A stretch of 64,000 nucleotides of DNA from Candidatus Chloroploca asiatica (GTDB lineage Bacteria; Chloroflexota; Chloroflexia; Chloroflexales; Chloroflexaceae), in NCBI RefSeq assembly GCF_002532075.1, contig NZ_LYXE01000046.1, positions 27,978 to 91,977 of the forward strand, in the 5' to 3' direction. Shown piece after piece: positions 40,858-48,946 of this stretch. The notes under the pieces were generated by a model. The model made no database searches. It saw nothing but the letters and a program-made list of their open reading frames with translations, and was not told where the DNA came from. The translations under genes and the position numbers were made by a program. The stretch's first letter is position 1; each line of letters starts with the position of its first letter.

Positions 40858-43077
40858 CTACCTGCGCGTCAATGGCAAATAGACCCGATGCCCGCCTGTG
40901 GTGGCAATAGCGGGCAAGGCATTGAAACCGTCATTGTCGCGGGCCTGGATGACAATGCGATAGTCACCTTCTTCGGTGAAGCCGTCGTAGGTCACACTGT
41001 ACCGATCATTGCCCAGCGAGGTCAGGGTGACAAAGGGTACGGCGACGGTGACCAACCCTGATTGCGGATCGGGTGGTTGGTACGAGGGCGGGAAGATCTG
41101 GGCAAAGACCTCTTCGACGCCATGATCGTCGCGGACCACCGCACTGATGGTGCCACTGCTGCCCTCGGTGCGGACAAAGGTCGCCTCGACAATGAGCGGG
41201 CGGAAGTTGAGATCGTCGCTCAGGGTTGCAAGCGCAAAACTGCGCTGCTGCGCTTCTTGCCCGTCGGCGGCTTCGTTTGGCACGCCATTGCCATTATCGT
41301 CCAGCCAGGCGATCTGGTCGGGATAGGTCGCCCGGGCAATCGCTTTGCCGTCAAGGAAGCTCTCGTAGAGACTGTACGAGGCGAGTGAGGCAAGGAATGT
41401 ATCCGAGAAATAGGCGCCCTCGGGGGAGGCATAGGCGACATTGTCGGCAGGCGATGAGGCGATGACGACCCGTCCGACTTTGCTGAGGCTACCCGGATCG
41501 AGGATGAAGCTGCCGGCGAAACAGGCTTCGATGATCAGATTGACCTTGAGCCCGGGGCGGGCGGTTTCGAGTTGATTCAGCCACTCGTTGAGTTGCTCGG
41601 GTTCGAGCCGCTGCTGCCCGGCGGTTTCGTCAAGATAGAAACGATTTTCGTCGCCATGCCCAACCATGTAGATAGTTAGGGGACTACTCGAGACGACCCG
41701 TTCACGCGCCCAGATGGTGATCGCGTTGCGTAGGTTGGTCAGCGTGGCTGGGGCATCGTACCCATCCAGGGTTGGATCGGTCGCCAGTACCTGGATGTGA
41801 TCGTCGTCATACCCACTGCTGCGGAAGAGTTGATACGCATTGCGGGCGACCCCATGGATCTGCTGTTGCACATCGTCATTATCGCGCAACTTGCCGGCGA
41901 CAATGATCACTGCGCCCCGCGCCTCCGCCGTGGTGACTGTCGTTAGATCGCGCACTGAGAGATCGTACGTGACCTCTGGTCCGAAGATGCTCGGATCACG
42001 GTTGATCACCTTCAGATAGATCGTGCCTGTGGCGGGAGCATCAAACGAGATGCTGACGCCGTTGCTAAAGGTGTTATTCTGTCCGCCTGTTGGGTCACTC
42101 GCGCACTGATCATAGAGTTCGACCGCGAGACTGGCGGCGGAACCTGCGGGTGGGCGAGCTACCAGCAGATAGCGCCGTCCTGCTTCGGCACTGAAGGCGA
42201 CCCAGTCGACATCCTCGGCACGATGAAACGTGCGCGCCTGGGCGACGCCGTCGACACTAATCGTTCGTGCGGTCGCACAGGTGTTGTCGGGCTCAAAATT
42301 GTCGGACCCCGCTGCAGCCTGCACGACAACGGTGTAGGCATTCTCAAGGGTTGCCTGAGCCACACCGGGCGTGATGACCGTCAACGGATAGGCCTGCGGG
42401 CTCAGGCCAGCTGGCACGGTTGCGCGCATGCGGGTCGTGCTATCGTGAATGACGGTCAGCGTGGTTTCACCAAGCCGAACCTCAGCCGCTGGCGAGAAGT
42501 CCTCACCGGCAATGACAATTTCGACGGCTTGCTGATTGATGCCCTGATCTGGTTGGACTTGCAGAATGCGCAGGTTGGGCAATTCGACGGTAAAGGCGTC
42601 ATCAAGGGTGATACTCTGCCCGTCGGGGTTGCGCACCACAATCGCGTAGACCCCGGCGGTAACCCCGGCGGGGATCACCGCTTCGATGCGCGAGGCGCTG
42701 ATGGTCGTCACATTTTCCAGCGCCGTCGTGCCGAGCATCACGGTCGCCCCAACTTGAAAATAGTTGCCCGTCAGCACCAGCGCAACCGGCACCACACTAC
42801 GCGCTGACGCTGGTTCGACGGCACTCAACGTTGGGGCCTCGTCATTGAGGCCGCTCCAGAATCCGCCGTTCAGCGTATAGATGCCACCACTCAAGGGTGG
42901 ACCGCTGTCGTGCGCAAGCGAGCCCTGAACCGCAAACGAGCCGCTGCTACTCGTGCCACCACCACCACTGATCGCCGCCCACGGCAGGCCAAAGCCGGCC
43001 TGGGCCGCCACGATCGTGATCGTCAGTACGAGGAACAACCCACCAAGAATCACCCCGAAAAGCGATGTGCGTTGCAT
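40858..43077 (-). CDS. Secreted C13/caspase-like cysteine protease with IPT/TIG and PPC domains
   Basis: 739 residues. Signal peptide (1-26, FGVILGGLFLVLTITIVAAQA), a conserved secreted-protein head (AAISGGGGTSSSGSFAVQG to about 75), two IPT/TIG Ig-like domains (about 78-245), a PPC domain (about 258-378, DNFEPDNTCATA), then a clan CD protease domain with His474 in MVGHGDENRFYLD and Cys519 in IIEACFAGSF, the His-Gly ... Glu-Ala-Cys pattern of legumain/caspase folds. Ends in GHRVYLPLTRR. ATG 43077 is chosen for GGAAAGG upstream; ATG 43128 would overlap the preceding gene. Starts 20 bases after the fibre-like gene. Likely an extracellular or surface protease; target unknown. Confidence 0.85.
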   Translation of the reverse strand: MQRTSLFGVILGGLFLVLTITIVAAQAGFGLPWAAISGGGGTSSSGSFAVQGSLAHDSGPPLSGGIYTLNGGFWSGLNDEAPTLSAVEPASARSVVPVALVLTGNYFQVGATVMLGTTALENVTTISASRIEAVIPAGVTAGVYAIVVRNPDGQSITLDDAFTVELPNLRILQVQPDQGINQQAVEIVIAGEDFSPAAEVRLGETTLTVIHDSTTRMRATVPAGLSPQAYPLTVITPGVAQATLENAYTVVVQAAAGSDNFEPDNTCATARTISVDGVAQARTFHRAEDVDWVAFSAEAGRRYLLVARPPAGSAASLAVELYDQCASDPTGGQNNTFSNGVSISFDAPATGTIYLKVINRDPSIFGPEVTYDLSVRDLTTVTTAEARGAVIIVAGKLRDNDDVQQQIHGVARNAYQLFRSSGYDDDHIQVLATDPTLDGYDAPATLTNLRNAITIWARERVVSSSPLTIYMVGHGDENRFYLDETAGQQRLEPEQLNEWLNQLETARPGLKVNLIIEACFAGSFILDPGSLSKVGRVVIASSPADNVAYASPEGAYFSDTFLASLASYSLYESFLDGKAIARATYPDQIAWLDDNGNGVPNEAADGQEAQQRSFALATLSDDLNFRPLIVEATFVRTEGSSGTISAVVRDDHGVEEVFAQIFPPSYQPPDPQSGLVTVAVPFVTLTSLGNDRYSVTYDGFTEEGDYRIVIQARDNDGFNALPAIATTGGHRVYLPLTRR

Positions 43078-43096
43078 AAGGCTGGCCTTTCCATCG

Positions 43097-44626
43097 CTAG
43101 CGGGTCGCATCAGCAGGTGCAGGAACATCTACCGTCGCCCCAGATGAGGCCGGCACCATTGGCACTGACTCGGCAGGCGTTGTTTGCGGGCGCAGCGGAG
43201 CATCAGGATCCGCCCCTGGATAGAGGAAGGTACCCTGCTCGGCAGGAATTTTTTCCTGCTCAACAATGATCCGGTTGTCACGCGCCCACGGGTCATTGCG
43301 AATCCCCGTCACTTGCCACGAGACCTTGAGCCCCGCTGAGCCCCCGGCAATCGCAAAGCGATTGTCTACGATCTCTTCGGCGATATGCAGATTGGGGCCT
43401 GCGCCGCCAATGGGCGTCAACTGATAGCGATACTCGATATTGAGCGCCTCGAAATAGTCGGGCAGGATCACCTCGGCGCGTCCGTTAGCATCAAGCACGA
43501 CATTGCCATTGTAGACATTCATCATATCGGGCGACTCGACAAACGAATGGCTCAAATAACGATTGGCCGGGTCAAGCGGATGATCAATCAAGAATGAGCC
43601 GCCCGATTTGCTCAAGGTGCCCGCGACGGTGACACGACCCTCGAAATAGCCACCCCATCCCCCTGAAGCATTGCGGCCCCAGACGCCGACACTATTGTCA
43701 GCCCCACTGACACCCCGTACCCCGGTACCTGTGGAACTGCTCGCATTGACCCCGTTCCCCGACGTGCTGACCGCATTGACCCCGTTGCCCGATGTGCTCC
43801 GCCCACTCAAGCCATTCGCCGCGACACTGATGCCGACCACCCCCGAAGCACCAGACACAGTAGACTGATTTTCGACCCATAGCGCCGTGTAGCCGACATC
43901 CCCGCGCCACGTCGTGCCAAGATGGTTGTGATCTGAGCGCGCTACCAAGCTCGAGCTGCCGTTGGCACTAAAGTTGACGCTAAAGGTTGTGCCTGAACGC
44001 GACAACCCTGAACCAGCACTGTAGGTCGTATCATTGTCAGCCGCTGGTGTCCAGGCTGTCCCGTTCCACTTCAAGACCTGGCCGCTGGTTGGGGCAGTCT
44101 CAGCAATGGGTTGCTCGCGCAGGGCATTCGTGCTTTCGCTCGTAACACTATTCTCGCTGTTGACGCTATTCTGGCTGTTCACACTATTCTGGCTGTTCAC
44201 ACTATTCTGACTGTTCACACTATTCTGGCTAAAGATCGCCATCGGCACGCTGGTAAGCTCCTGGCGAGGCGAAAGAATCGTGAACTCACCGGTAGAACCA
44301 CCCTGACGCACCGCAATTTCGAGAAACCGTGCGTCGCCATCAAAGATATCTCCGAAATCAAGGGCTACCACAAAGAGCCCACGGTTGACCGTGACATCCT
44401 CGCGCAACAGACTCGCACCAACCTGCGAACCACCGGTGGCGGCAGTGTAGAGAATGAAGCGCAGATCGAAGCTTCCGCTGGCCGGTGCTCCGTCAGTCGT
44501 CAGCACACCCTGGTAGTTGAAGCTCGTACTGGCGCTCAAGGTTCCCTGCGCTTCGGCTGGATAGCGCGTAGTCGCAACGAGCACGACGACGATAAAGACA
44601 AGCACGGCCGTGAATAACGTACGCAT
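43097..44626 (-). CDS. Secreted fibre-like protein with six-residue repeats
   Basis: 509 residues. Signal peptide (1-27), an N-terminal domain common in secreted proteins of Chloroflexota and Bacteroidota (SFNYQGVLTTDGAPASGSFD ... LSPRQELTSVPMAI), then a six-residue repeat SQNSVN (about five units, degenerating to SENSVT) encoded by an 18-bp DNA repeat near 44150-44230, a Gly/Ser/Asn-rich repeat region (GNGVNAVSTSGNGVNASSST) suggestive of a beta-helix fibre, and a C-terminal globular domain ending in a Pro/Ala-rich tail. No S74-type self-cleaving motif was recognised. ATG 44626 with AAAGGGTG upstream. Lies 29 bases after the C25-like gene, so probably one operon with the proteases; may be their scaffold or substrate. 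Confidence 0.75.
   Translation of the reverse strand: MRTLFTAVLVFIVVVLVATTRYPAEAQGTLSASTSFNYQGVLTTDGAPASGSFDLRFILYTAATGGSQVGASLLREDVTVNRGLFVVALDFGDIFDGDARFLEIAVRQGGSTGEFTILSPRQELTSVPMAIFSQNSVNSQNSVNSQNSVNSQNSVNSENSVTSESTNALREQPIAETAPTSGQVLKWNGTAWTPAADNDTTYSAGSGLSRSGTTFSVNFSANGSSSLVARSDHNHLGTTWRGDVGYTALWVENQSTVSGASGVVGISVAANGLSGRSTSGNGVNAVSTSGNGVNASSSTGTGVRGVSGADNSVGVWGRNASGGWGGYFEGRVTVAGTLSKSGGSFLIDHPLDPANRYLSHSFVESPDMMNVYNGNVVLDANGRAEVILPDYFEALNIEYRYQLTPIGGAGPNLHIAEEIVDNRFAIAGGSAGLKVSWQVTGIRNDPWARDNRIIVEQEKIPAEQGTFLYPGADPDAPLRPQTTPAESVPMVPASSGATVDVPAPADATR
44150..44235. repeat. 18-bp tandem repeat coding for SQNSVN
   Basis: Four to five near-identical copies of an 18-bp unit containing TATTCTGGCTGTTCACAC within the fibre-like gene. 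In-frame, so copy number can change without frameshift. Confidence 0.8.
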
Positions 44627-44655
44627 AACAGTCACCCTTTGTCACAAAGCTTATG

Positions 44656-47600
44656 TCAACGACTTACCAGCGGGAGAAACACACAATGGCCCGTACACGG
44701 CGTCTCCGGTGCGGCAGTCACGAGGCCCGGAGTGTAATACTGGCCTTTGTTGGCGGCAACGGTGATTTTGCCGGCCTTGTCAACAATCTGAACAAGATAA
44801 CGTGAGTTCGTATCACCAGTGAACGAGCCAACCCATTTTTGTGAGCGTGGATCATAGGCGAGATCCATTGATTGCAGTTGGCGTGCGGTCTGGTTGATGT
44901 CTTGAATATAGGACAGCACGACTCGCTCGATCCCGGCAACCTCAACGGTACCGACTTTGATCTCGACCTGAGTAGTGCCAACACGGGTAATACCATCAAT
45001 GACGGTCGTTTCGCGTGAAAACTGTTCGTCCGAAAGACTGTAGTAGATTTCGGCGTTGACCTCATTGAGCAGGCGCAAGGCCCCCAGATCCGCATCATAC
45101 TGACCAAGTTGCGTCACCAGGCTCGACGTCTCATTATGGCGCTGGATTGAGACTGGGACAAGCGGCAAAAGCCCGCGGGCCTGGGCAAGTTCGCCAGGTT
45201 CATCATCGGGTTGGTATTCGTTAAAGGGGGCGGCAATGAGCGGATCGAACGGCTCGGCTTCCTGATAGGTTGCCTCGAGCAACAATACACCACGCGCCTC
45301 CAGATTGGGGGCGGTCACATTGCCAAAGTGCAACGGCTGCACCGGCAATCCCGGCACCGTCTGCACCGAACCATTCAACGCATAGTAACCGCCATCATCG
45401 GTCTCGGACAGCGCAAGATTCTCGGCATTGCGAAAGTCAATCGTCACCGAGCCGGTCAAGACTGAACCATTGCTCACCAGGGCAGCGCCGCCACCCGGCA
45501 AGATGGGGGTAAAGCCGACTCCAGGGAACTCATTGCCCGGGCCAGAGAGGACGGCGCCAGTCTCGAGTTCATACATCGGCAAGCCATAAAAAACGAGTTG
45601 CTGCATTACCTTCTCGTCATAACTAGAGAAAGATTGGCCCTGCTGAAAATAGAGGCTTTTTGCCGTCGCGAGCGCCTTGCCCATGCTCGCCCGCGTCCCT
45701 TTGAGCAATTCTTGCGTATAGAGCCGGATCATGCGTTCTGAGAGGCCGATGGCACTGCGCATCCCCCAACCATAGCCGGTATTGCCGATATAGTTGGCCC
45801 CGCGGCCAACAAACGCCTGCGGGAGATCAAGCGGGTTCGTTTCATTCACAGGGGGCAGATTGAGCCCGGCATGGCAGGCCGGCGAATAGATCAGGCCCCC
45901 GCGTAAATCGGCGGTACCCTCGGCGATATCAATGGCGCGCAACGCATTGCCTACTGGTACCCCGTGGGCATAGTGCGTTCCGTGACCATTGAAGATTTGG
46001 ATATTAAACGGCGAAGTGGTGCGTGGTTGCAACGCACGTAGTTGATCGCCCGTCCAGGCATCGCCGATCAGCGTGCAATCAATGCGGGGAATGCCCAGAT
46101 CGGCCCGCCAGTCGTCACAATCGGCTGACGCAAGATCCTGCACAAAGTCGTAGCCGGTGATCAAGGTATTGCTCACCGTGGTGCGCTGGCGTTCGAGGAA
46201 GGCGTCAAGCTGCGCAAGGATCTCGGTGGGCGTTTCGATCAGGCGACCCGTCGCAAGATCGGGGATAAAGAGCTCGCGCCCATTGGCCTCGGCTGGCTCG
46301 CGATCCGAGAAATAGTCATCAGTGAAATAGTGGTTGTCTTTGATCGCAACCCCAGCAGGATGGTTCGTACTGACATGCGCATAGGTTCGTTCGGGCGAAC
46401 GCGGGGTCGTATCGAAGATCCGGCGCATCGGAAGCGCCCGATCATCGCCGACCAGCACCAGATATTCAAGCCCACTTCGCTGCTGCTGATAGGTGAGCAC
46501 AACTGTACGAATCGCGGCTGTCACCTGATTGGCCTTTTCGACATTGCCAAGATCGGCAGTCCAGGCTGCATAGGCAGCCTGAACCTGGGCATTAGCGTCA
46601 AGCAAGACAATCTCCCCGCTCACCTGCGGATGCTGCGCCAATGCCTGAAGGCGCGTCAAAACCTCAGTGGCCTCGGCGACACTATAAATCTGGCCAAAGC
46701 GCGTCTGATTGAAGAGAATCAACGTCCGTACCTCGGTCTGTCCTGGAGACGGGGTGGTACCCTGGGTTGGGCCAGGGGAAGGCGTCGGCGGCGGTGTCGC
46801 TGTCCCTTCGCGGACACGCAGCGAATATTCGGTGCCGATGCCCTGGTAGCTCGGATTATACTGGCGAACGCGCACAAAATAGGTACCGGCACGAGCCTCG
46901 GTCAGGCTCACCTGCGAACTGGTACCAGGGGTAAAATCGTCATTGAGTGCAAGCAAGACCTGGTTGGCATCGTACAACTCAACGACCGTATCGGCTTCGG
47001 CGCCGAGCGCGATGGCATCCACCAGATAATTTTTGCCCGCTTCGGCGACAAAGGCGATCCAGTCTTCGTCACCTGCCGGACAGAAGTTGCGGTTTGTTGC
47101 AGCACTTCCAACGACAACGACTCGCGCACTATTACGGCTATTATCATCCTCAAAGGCATCGGGCTGGCAGATGCGTTGGGATACCTTGAGATCATAGCTC
47201 GTCAGATCGCCAGCAACGGTTGGCGAGAAATCCTTGATCTGCAACAGATAGCTGCCATTGACCGGCGGTTCAAAGCTCAGGCGCGAGGCTTTGCCGGTAC
47301 CGCCATCATCATCACAGGCGATCTGTTCACCGGTGCTGGTATGCAGACACATCACGGTATCAGCTGCTTCACCCAGATTCAGCGTCTCGATGGTATAGGT
47401 CGTTCCGGCATTGGCCGTAAAACTGACCCAATCAACGTCGCCTTCAGGGCAAAAATTGCGCGTCTGGGTCGTTCCATCAGCCGCAATTGAACCTGCTTGT
47501 TCAAGCGTATCGTCATCTTCAAAGCTATCCGGCGTACACCCCGAGACACTTAGACGCTCGGCGCGTAGAGTATATTCGGTGCCACTGCCGGCAACCTCAG

Positions 47601-48822
47601 GCTCAACCTGGGCCGCTTTGAGATAGACATGGCCGGTCTCTGCCGCAATAAACTCGATGGTGGCCCCACTTGCCGCACTGGTTGGGGCGTCGAGTGTACG
47701 ATAGAGCTCAAGGGTTGCGTTTGCCCGTGGCCCGACATTCGTCGCCACGACACGATAATTTGCCCCTGCCTCGACCGCCAGACGTACCCAGTCATGATCG
47801 GCAGGCTTGCAAAAGCTGTGGGTTTGCACGGTCTCAAGCGGCAAATCGCCAGCGGTAGCGGCACTATTATTTGGCTCGAAATAACTCGGGCAGGCGCTAT
47901 CGTTGGTTACCTGAAGCGTGTAGGTATGATCAGGTCCAGCGTCAGTCTTGTTATTGAAAATCCGTAGAAAGATCGGGCCATCGGCAGGGGCAGTGAATTC
48001 GGTAATGACTTTGTTACTAAAACTCGGCGCTCCTGTGCAGGTACTGTAGAGTTCAATAATTGGATCAGCATCAACCCCGGTTGGACTCGCTTCGACCGCA
48101 TAGGTGACCCCGCCGACTGCATTGAAGGTCACCCAATCGACATCACGTTCGCGCCCCGGATTTGGAAAGAAATTGCGACTCTGCGGCGTTCCATCCGTTG
48201 GAATAGGCTTGGCCTGAACACACGTATCGTCATCTTCAAAGGCATCAACTCCGCTCGGCACACGCGGAAAGAGATTATTTTCTTCGTCTAACTCGGCAAT
48301 GAAATTTTCCCATGGCGGATCAACCCAGGCATAGACCGTCGGCGGCGTGCGGGTAAATTGCTGGTTAAACCGGGTAAAGCTAAACGTCCCCCCGGGGGGC
48401 AACATCAGCGCATAGCCGGCAAACGTCGTATACTCAGTCTGCTCATTTGGCGGTTCATCGGTCGGTTCAACATAGAGATAGATATTGAACCGGCCCGACG
48501 TTGCGGCGGTACCCTGATTTTTGACGACGACTTCGATATCAGCAGTGCCACCCACCCCAGGTTCAGGCGGCGTCAGATTAATCGCCGTAATCACCAGATC
48601 CGGCAACGTCGTATTCGCCACCCCACGCGATGCAGCGATGGGCGTTCCGATGGTGGCAGGAGAAAGGGGCGCTCGTATGCCGGAGGCCATGGCGAAGGCA
48701 TGGTCTGTTGGTTGAGTCCCGCTACGACTCGGTGCCGCCCCGAGCGACGTACCCAGACTTGCCAGCAAAGCAATCAGGCCCACCATCGTCATCCCAAGCG
48801 CATACGAGGCAACTCTTGTCAT
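44656..48822 (-). CDS. Secreted gingipain-like (C25) cysteine protease with CARDB and four PPC domains
   Basis: 1388 residues. Signal peptide (about 1-29), CARDB domain (about 73-175, LPDLVITAINLTPPEPGVGG), four PPC domains each opening with D-x-FE-x-DD or similar (about 192-308, 313-425, 433-550, 555-665), a Thr/Pro linker (TPPPTPSPGPTQ), then a C25-type catalytic domain (about 690-1130) with His947 in FNGHGTHYAHG and Cys983 in YSPACHAGLN; the 36-residue spacing is that of gingipains. A C-terminal beta-rich region follows and the chain ends GHCVFLPLVSR. No type IX sorting domain is seen. Extracellular; part of a probable operon with the fibre-like and C13-like genes. Substrate unknown. Confidence 0.88.
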   Translation of the reverse strand: MTRVASYALGMTMVGLIALLASLGTSLGAAPSRSGTQPTDHAFAMASGIRAPLSPATIGTPIAASRGVANTTLPDLVITAINLTPPEPGVGGTADIEVVVKNQGTAATSGRFNIYLYVEPTDEPPNEQTEYTTFAGYALMLPPGGTFSFTRFNQQFTRTPPTVYAWVDPPWENFIAELDEENNLFPRVPSGVDAFEDDDTCVQAKPIPTDGTPQSRNFFPNPGRERDVDWVTFNAVGGVTYAVEASPTGVDADPIIELYSTCTGAPSFSNKVITEFTAPADGPIFLRIFNNKTDAGPDHTYTLQVTNDSACPSYFEPNNSAATAGDLPLETVQTHSFCKPADHDWVRLAVEAGANYRVVATNVGPRANATLELYRTLDAPTSAASGATIEFIAAETGHVYLKAAQVEPEVAGSGTEYTLRAERLSVSGCTPDSFEDDDTLEQAGSIAADGTTQTRNFCPEGDVDWVSFTANAGTTYTIETLNLGEAADTVMCLHTSTGEQIACDDDGGTGKASRLSFEPPVNGSYLLQIKDFSPTVAGDLTSYDLKVSQRICQPDAFEDDNSRNSARVVVVGSAATNRNFCPAGDEDWIAFVAEAGKNYLVDAIALGAEADTVVELYDANQVLLALNDDFTPGTSSQVSLTEARAGTYFVRVRQYNPSYQGIGTEYSLRVREGTATPPPTPSPGPTQGTTPSPGQTEVRTLILFNQTRFGQIYSVAEATEVLTRLQALAQHPQVSGEIVLLDANAQVQAAYAAWTADLGNVEKANQVTAAIRTVVLTYQQQRSGLEYLVLVGDDRALPMRRIFDTTPRSPERTYAHVSTNHPAGVAIKDNHYFTDDYFSDREPAEANGRELFIPDLATGRLIETPTEILAQLDAFLERQRTTVSNTLITGYDFVQDLASADCDDWRADLGIPRIDCTLIGDAWTGDQLRALQPRTTSPFNIQIFNGHGTHYAHGVPVGNALRAIDIAEGTADLRGGLIYSPACHAGLNLPPVNETNPLDLPQAFVGRGANYIGNTGYGWGMRSAIGLSERMIRLYTQELLKGTRASMGKALATAKSLYFQQGQSFSSYDEKVMQQLVFYGLPMYELETGAVLSGPGNEFPGVGFTPILPGGGAALVSNGSVLTGSVTIDFRNAENLALSETDDGGYYALNGSVQTVPGLPVQPLHFGNVTAPNLEARGVLLLEATYQEAEPFDPLIAAPFNEYQPDDEPGELAQARGLLPLVPVSIQRHNETSSLVTQLGQYDADLGALRLLNEVNAEIYYSLSDEQFSRETTVIDGITRVGTTQVEIKVGTVEVAGIERVVLSYIQDINQTARQLQSMDLAYDPRSQKWVGSFTGDTNSRYLVQIVDKAGKITVAANKGQYYTPGLVTAAPETPCTGHCVFLPLVSR

Positions 48823-48863
48823 GATCTTTTTTCTCCTGCGCTAGGCTGGCGGGGTTTCTTGGT

Positions 48864-48914
48864 GCTTTGCTGGTCGAGAACCCCAGCGTAGCTGGGGTTC
48901 TCGACCAGCAAAGC
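48864..48914 (-). terminator. 24-bp perfect hairpin after the papain-like gene
   Basis: Arms 48864-48887 and 48891-48914 pair perfectly over 24 bp around the loop GTA, followed on the minus strand by AGAAACCCC. It lies between the papain-like gene (stop at 48947) and the C25-like gene (start at 48822), so it probably reduces read-through between them. Confidence 0.75.
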
Positions 48915-48946
48915 GAAAATCCCTGGGGGCCTGCGGCCCCCTTGCA

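Noticed and set aside
46330..47490. 386-codon plus-strand frame opposite the C25-like protease
   Set aside because: Antisense to PPC domains; its product has no signal, domain or ribosome site.
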